A DNA stretch of 56,118 nt, taken from contig DAOUFU010000219.1 in the NCBI GenBank assembly GCA_034429275.1, positions 1 to 56,118 on the forward strand. Reading direction: 5' to 3'. Under the pieces are notes generated by a model that was given only the letters and a program-made list of their open reading frames with translations, was not told the DNA's origin and ran no database searches. Shown here piece after piece: positions 52,810 to 56,118 of the stretch (position 1 is the stretch's first letter; every line of letters starts with the position of its first letter). A program made the translations under genes and the position numbers. This stretch comes from DAOUFU01 sp034429275. GTDB lineage: Bacteria; Chloroflexota; Anaerolineae; Aggregatilineales; Aggregatilineaceae.

Positions 52810-53514
52810 ATGATTCATCTGACGCATGTATCCAAGCGTTACGATATGGGCAAGGTTGTTGTCTCAGCCCTGGATGATGTGAACCTCGAAATAGGCAAGG
52901 GCGAATTTGTGGTCGTGCTGGGGCCATCGGGCAGCGGAAAGACCACCCTGCTGAACATCATCGGCGCACTGGACACTCCGACGGAAGGCGAAGTGATCAT
53001 CAATGGCAGCGAGCGGGCACTGGGACGCGGGGTCGATCTGTTCAAGTTCCGCCGCGAAACGGTCAGCTTCATCTTCCAGACGTTCAACCTGTTCCCCAGT
53101 CTGACTGCACTTGAAAATGTCCAGTTCGTGCTGGATATGAGCAACACTCGAAATAGTGCAGAACGCGCCCGCGAAGTCCTGGCCAGTGTTGGATTGGGTG
53201 AGCGTGTCGGTCACTTCCCCCACGAGCTTTCCGGTGGAGAACAGCAGCGCGTCGCGATTGCACGCGCCCTGGCTACCGGCAATCCCATCCTGCTGGCCGA
53301 CGAGCCGACTGGCGAACTGGACTTTCACACCGGCATTCAAATCCTGCAACTGCTCAAACAGCAGGCCGGGAATGGCAAAACCGTGCTGGTCGTGACACAC
53401 AACCGCGAAATCTCGCGCATTGCCGACCGGGTAGTGGAACTGAGCAGCGGCAAAATTCTCCGGGATGGTCCGCCGCGCGATGGTCGTGCCGAAATCGCCG
53501 ATCTTCAGTGGTAA
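52810..53514 (+). CDS. ABC transporter ATPase, MacB/LolD type
   Basis: 234 aa. Walker A GPSGSGKTTLLNIIGALD, Q-loop FIFQTFNLFPSLTALENV, signature LSGGEQQRVAIARAL, Walker B ILLADEPTGELD and switch His VVTHNREIS. Such ATPases drive FtsX-type permeases that export lipoproteins, antibiotics or other compounds by mechanotransmission. The FtsX-like permease gene follows after 12 nt. ATG 52810 has GGGAGG upstream; an upstream reading would add 32 residues. Confidence 0.95.
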   Translation: MIHLTHVSKRYDMGKVVVSALDDVNLEIGKGEFVVVLGPSGSGKTTLLNIIGALDTPTEGEVIINGSERALGRGVDLFKFRRETVSFIFQTFNLFPSLTALENVQFVLDMSNTRNSAERAREVLASVGLGERVGHFPHELSGGEQQRVAIARALATGNPILLADEPTGELDFHTGIQILQLLKQQAGNGKTVLVVTHNREISRIADRVVELSSGKILRDGPPRDGRAEIADLQW

Positions 53515-53526
53515 CAGGGGGCCGCG

Positions 53527-55986
53527 ATGACAAACATGAAGTTGTGGCTGCGTTGGTCGTGGCGCGATCTCCGGTCGCGTTGGGTGCAGGTTCTCGCCAT
53601 TGCAGTGATCATCGCCTTGGGGACGGCGGTCTTCGCCGGCATGGGCGGCCAGAAGACCTGGCGCATCAAGTCCTATGATGAGAGCTACGCGCGCCTGAAT
53701 ATGTTCGATCTGCGGGTCGAGCTGGCGAGCGGTGGATATGTGGACCAGAACGATCTGATCGAAACCCTGCGCGGGATCGATGGTGTGGCCGATGTAAACA
53801 CGCGCCTGATCTCGCCTACCCTGGTTGATGCTTCGCACGAAGGCGACCTGATCCTGGTGCGTGGGCGATTGATCGGCATGGATGTCTCGGCGGAGAACCC
53901 AATCAACGGTGTGTACGTGGATTCCGAACACGGGCGTACCTTGACTGCCGCCGACTCCGGGCAGAACGTGGCTGTTGTGGAATACAAGTTCGCCAAGCAT
54001 TACGGCCTGGAGCCGGGTCATCCCATTCGGGTGAGCGGCGATATCTCATTGGAGATGATCGGCGCAGGGCACTCGCCCGAATATTTCCTGGTTATGCCGG
54101 GCACCGGTGAATATTTCGCGGAAGCGAACTTCGCCGCGGTGTTCGTCCCGTTGGATACCGCCCAGCAGCTCACCGGACGTCAGGGGTTGGTCAATGACGC
54201 GCTGCTGAAACTCAAACAGGGGGCCGACCCTGCCGCCGTGACCGAAGCCATCAAAGCCAGGCTAGCCGAAGCGCTGCCCAACACCGGCGTCACAGTCACC
54301 ACCAAAGCGGATGAGCCTGTCCACCAACTACTCTATGAAGACGCCAAAGGCGACCAGCAGACGTGGGACTCGCTTGCCACGCTGTTCCTGATCGGCGCGG
54401 CGCTAGGGGCGTTCAACCTGGCCGGGCGCATGGTCGAAGCACAGCGCCGCGAGATCGGGGTTGGCATGGCGTTGGGCGTCCCTCGCCGCTGGATCGCTTT
54501 CCGTCCCATGCTGGTCGGCTTGCAAATCGCCGTCCTGGGCACGGTGTTAGGAATTGTGATCGGCCTGGGCTTGAGTCAAGCCTTTGCTGGCATTCTCAAA
54601 TCCATTGCCCCGCTGCCGTTCTACGATTTCGATTTCTACGCGCCGGGTTATATCCGCGCCATCCTGCTAGGCATCACCATTCCGTTTGCGGCGACCCTGC
54701 TGCCGGTATGGCGAGCAGTGCGCGTGCCGCCGGTAGATGCCATCCAGACCGGCTATATGGTCGCCAAAGGGGGCGGGCTGAGCTGGATCGCCAATCACCT
54801 GCCGCTGCCGGGGCGCAGCTTCACCCATATGCCGATCAAAAACGTATTGCGCTCACCCTGGCGGACCACGCTCACCGTGTTAGGCATCGCCATCGCCGTC
54901 CTGTTGATGGTCGTGGTGATGGGCACGCTCGACACGTATGTGCACGCGATGGATCAGGCCGACGAAGCCTTCCGGCATACTGGCCGCGACCGGGTGCTGG
55001 TCAATCTGAACTTCTTCTACCCGGTGTCCAACGGCGAGATCTCGGCCCTGCGGAGCCTGACGAAGCCCGACGGCTCACCGCTGTTCGCCCAAACAGAGAC
55101 GGCACTGCAGCTGGGCGGCACACTGAAGCATAGCGGCACCGAAATCGAGACGTCGCTGGAACTGCACGACATGCAGAATGCCATCTGGACACCGCGCCTG
55201 GTGAAAGGGCAGCTGACCAATGGCCAGCCGGGGCTGATCATCTCGCAAAAGGCCGCCGAAGACCTGGGCGTTGACGTGGGTGATACCGTCCTCTTTGAGC
55301 ATCCGCAGCGTACCGGCCTGATCACCTTCAAGTGGGTAGAAAGCGAACTGCCGGTGGTGGGCATCCACGATAACCCGCTCCGTCCCTTGAGTTATATGGA
55401 CCTCAACGCCGCGGCGCTGATGGGCCTGGATAACGCCACCAACCGGCTGGTTTTGTCGCCTGCGCCGGGCGTCGGTGAGGACGATATCAAGCTCGCCATG
55501 TTGACCCAACAAGGAGTCTCATCCGTCGAGCCGATCTCGGATTTCAGCAAAGCCGTTGAAGGGATGCTCGAACTGATCACCGAGATGTTGTTCATCCTCT
55601 CCGGCGTCGTGCTGGTGCTGTCGTTCCTGATTGCGTTCAACACCACCAGCATCAGCGTGGATGAGCGTGTGCGCGAGATCGCTACCATGTTCGCCTTTGG
55701 GCTGCGCATCCGCACAGTAACGCGAATGCAGATGCTCGAAAACTTCATCATCGGCGCGATGGGGACGATCATCGGATTCATCGGCGGCTGGGCCGTGATC
55801 GAATACCTGTTCACTCATATAGACTCGCGGGAACTGGATGAATTGCGGTTTGTGATCAAGCTTGGGCCACAGACCGTGCTGTTGGCGATCCTGGTGGGCG
55901 TAGTCGTGGTTGCCCTTACCCCAGTCCTGAGCGTGCGCCGGATGCGCCGGATGAATATTTCCTCTACTCTGCGCGTGATGGAATAA
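53527..55986 (+). CDS. ABC transporter permease with two FtsX domains (MacB/LolC-like)
   Basis: 819 aa. Helix 1 WVQVLAIAVIIALGTAVFAGM leads to an extracytoplasmic MacB-type domain. The first FtsX set includes LATLFLIGAALGAFNLAGRMVEAQRREIGVG and VLGTVLGIVIGLGLSQAF; a second half starts WRTTLTVLGIAIAVLLMVVVMG, has another external domain, and ends with a second FtsX set (MLFILSGVVLVLSFLIAFNTTS, VREIATMFAFGLRIR). It partners the ATPase upstream. Cargo unknown. The last 132 nt of the window hold a GC-rich stem (GGCGGA...TCCGCC, about 56000-56033) without T-tract. Confidence 0.93.
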   Translation: MTNMKLWLRWSWRDLRSRWVQVLAIAVIIALGTAVFAGMGGQKTWRIKSYDESYARLNMFDLRVELASGGYVDQNDLIETLRGIDGVADVNTRLISPTLVDASHEGDLILVRGRLIGMDVSAENPINGVYVDSEHGRTLTAADSGQNVAVVEYKFAKHYGLEPGHPIRVSGDISLEMIGAGHSPEYFLVMPGTGEYFAEANFAAVFVPLDTAQQLTGRQGLVNDALLKLKQGADPAAVTEAIKARLAEALPNTGVTVTTKADEPVHQLLYEDAKGDQQTWDSLATLFLIGAALGAFNLAGRMVEAQRREIGVGMALGVPRRWIAFRPMLVGLQIAVLGTVLGIVIGLGLSQAFAGILKSIAPLPFYDFDFYAPGYIRAILLGITIPFAATLLPVWRAVRVPPVDAIQTGYMVAKGGGLSWIANHLPLPGRSFTHMPIKNVLRSPWRTTLTVLGIAIAVLLMVVVMGTLDTYVHAMDQADEAFRHTGRDRVLVNLNFFYPVSNGEISALRSLTKPDGSPLFAQTETALQLGGTLKHSGTEIETSLELHDMQNAIWTPRLVKGQLTNGQPGLIISQKAAEDLGVDVGDTVLFEHPQRTGLITFKWVESELPVVGIHDNPLRPLSYMDLNAAALMGLDNATNRLVLSPAPGVGEDDIKLAMLTQQGVSSVEPISDFSKAVEGMLELITEMLFILSGVVLVLSFLIAFNTTSISVDERVREIATMFAFGLRIRTVTRMQMLENFIIGAMGTIIGFIGGWAVIEYLFTHIDSRELDELRFVIKLGPQTVLLAILVGVVVVALTPVLSVRRMRRMNISSTLRVME

Positions 55987-56118
55987 TCATCACCTCACCG
56001 GCGGACGCGGTCCAAAGAGAGGCCGCCTCCGCCGCGCAATTCACGCAATCACAAATCGATTCGAGAGGCATAGCAACGACAGGCTCACCAACCCACAGAG
56101 CGATACCCGATCTGAACC

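Overview
This 56 kb window comes from a GC-rich bacterial chromosome. The protein style points to Chloroflexota, probably an Anaerolineae-like heterotroph: Pro/Thr-rich lipoprotein-like proteins with LysM and lamin-tail domains, paired BMP-type nucleoside ABC transporters, a dnaX-ebfC-recR operon beside rRNA, and many PfkB sugar kinases. That placement is inference. The only rRNA present is the first ~46 nt of a 16S gene leaving the left edge on the minus strand.

Layout. 1-440: 16S start, its leader and a promoter (TTGACG-17-TAAGAT). 438-3142: recombination/replication operon dnaX-ebfC-recR (-). 3.3-6.2 kb: small tatA-like gene, LysM/lamin-tail protein, glycerophosphodiester phosphodiesterase, NYN nuclease. 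6.3-6.5 kb: a strongly terminated, structured orphan RNA. 6.5-9.7 kb: MoaD-like protein, then divergent rhamnulokinase and L-rhamnose isomerase. 9.8-16.1 kb: minus-strand group with GH1 beta-glucosidase, PfkB kinase, a TrpF-like protein lacking its catalytic Cys, a HEAT/membrane protein, a phospholipase-D-like protein and a Pro-rich protein. 16.3-19.0 kb: epimerase/reductase, membrane methyltransferase, EamA exporter. 19.0-21.1 kb: one chlI/chlD-type chelatase gene split by an A9 -1 frameshift site. 21.4-31.8 kb: carboxymuconolactone-decarboxylase-like protein behind a tandem operator, then a purine-salvage block (guaA, xpt, nucleoside ABC transporter, adenine deaminase). 32.1-34.1 kb: phoU and a methyltransferase. 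34.1-49.8 kb: a second, larger nucleoside/pseudouridine uptake and catabolism block. 49.9-56.1 kb: solute-binding protein, LysM/SH3 protein, MacB-like ABC exporter pair.

How the genes work together. Two BMP-family ABC importers each sit with enzymes that break N-glycosides or recycle bases. The first (with adenine deaminase, Xpt and GuaA) suits purine base/nucleoside salvage to GMP. The second (three nucleoside hydrolases, pseudouridine-5'-phosphate glycosidase, two PfkB kinases, an ADP-ribosylglycohydrolase, a YjbQ-family and a DinB-family protein) looks like a route turning imported nucleosides, including modified ones, into bases and phosphorylated pentose. Its main strand is nearly gapless from 37.8 to 49.8 kb and ends at a perfect bidirectional terminator. 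Its first permease carries two tandem extracellular beta-domains not usual in this family.

The strongest unusual signals are the programmed-frameshift chelatase gene, the tandem TTGTGA-N6-TCACNA operators, the orphan RNA at 6.3-6.5 kb, and the domain-inserted permease. I recognised no transposase, integrase, CRISPR array, tRNA or dedicated transcription-factor gene.
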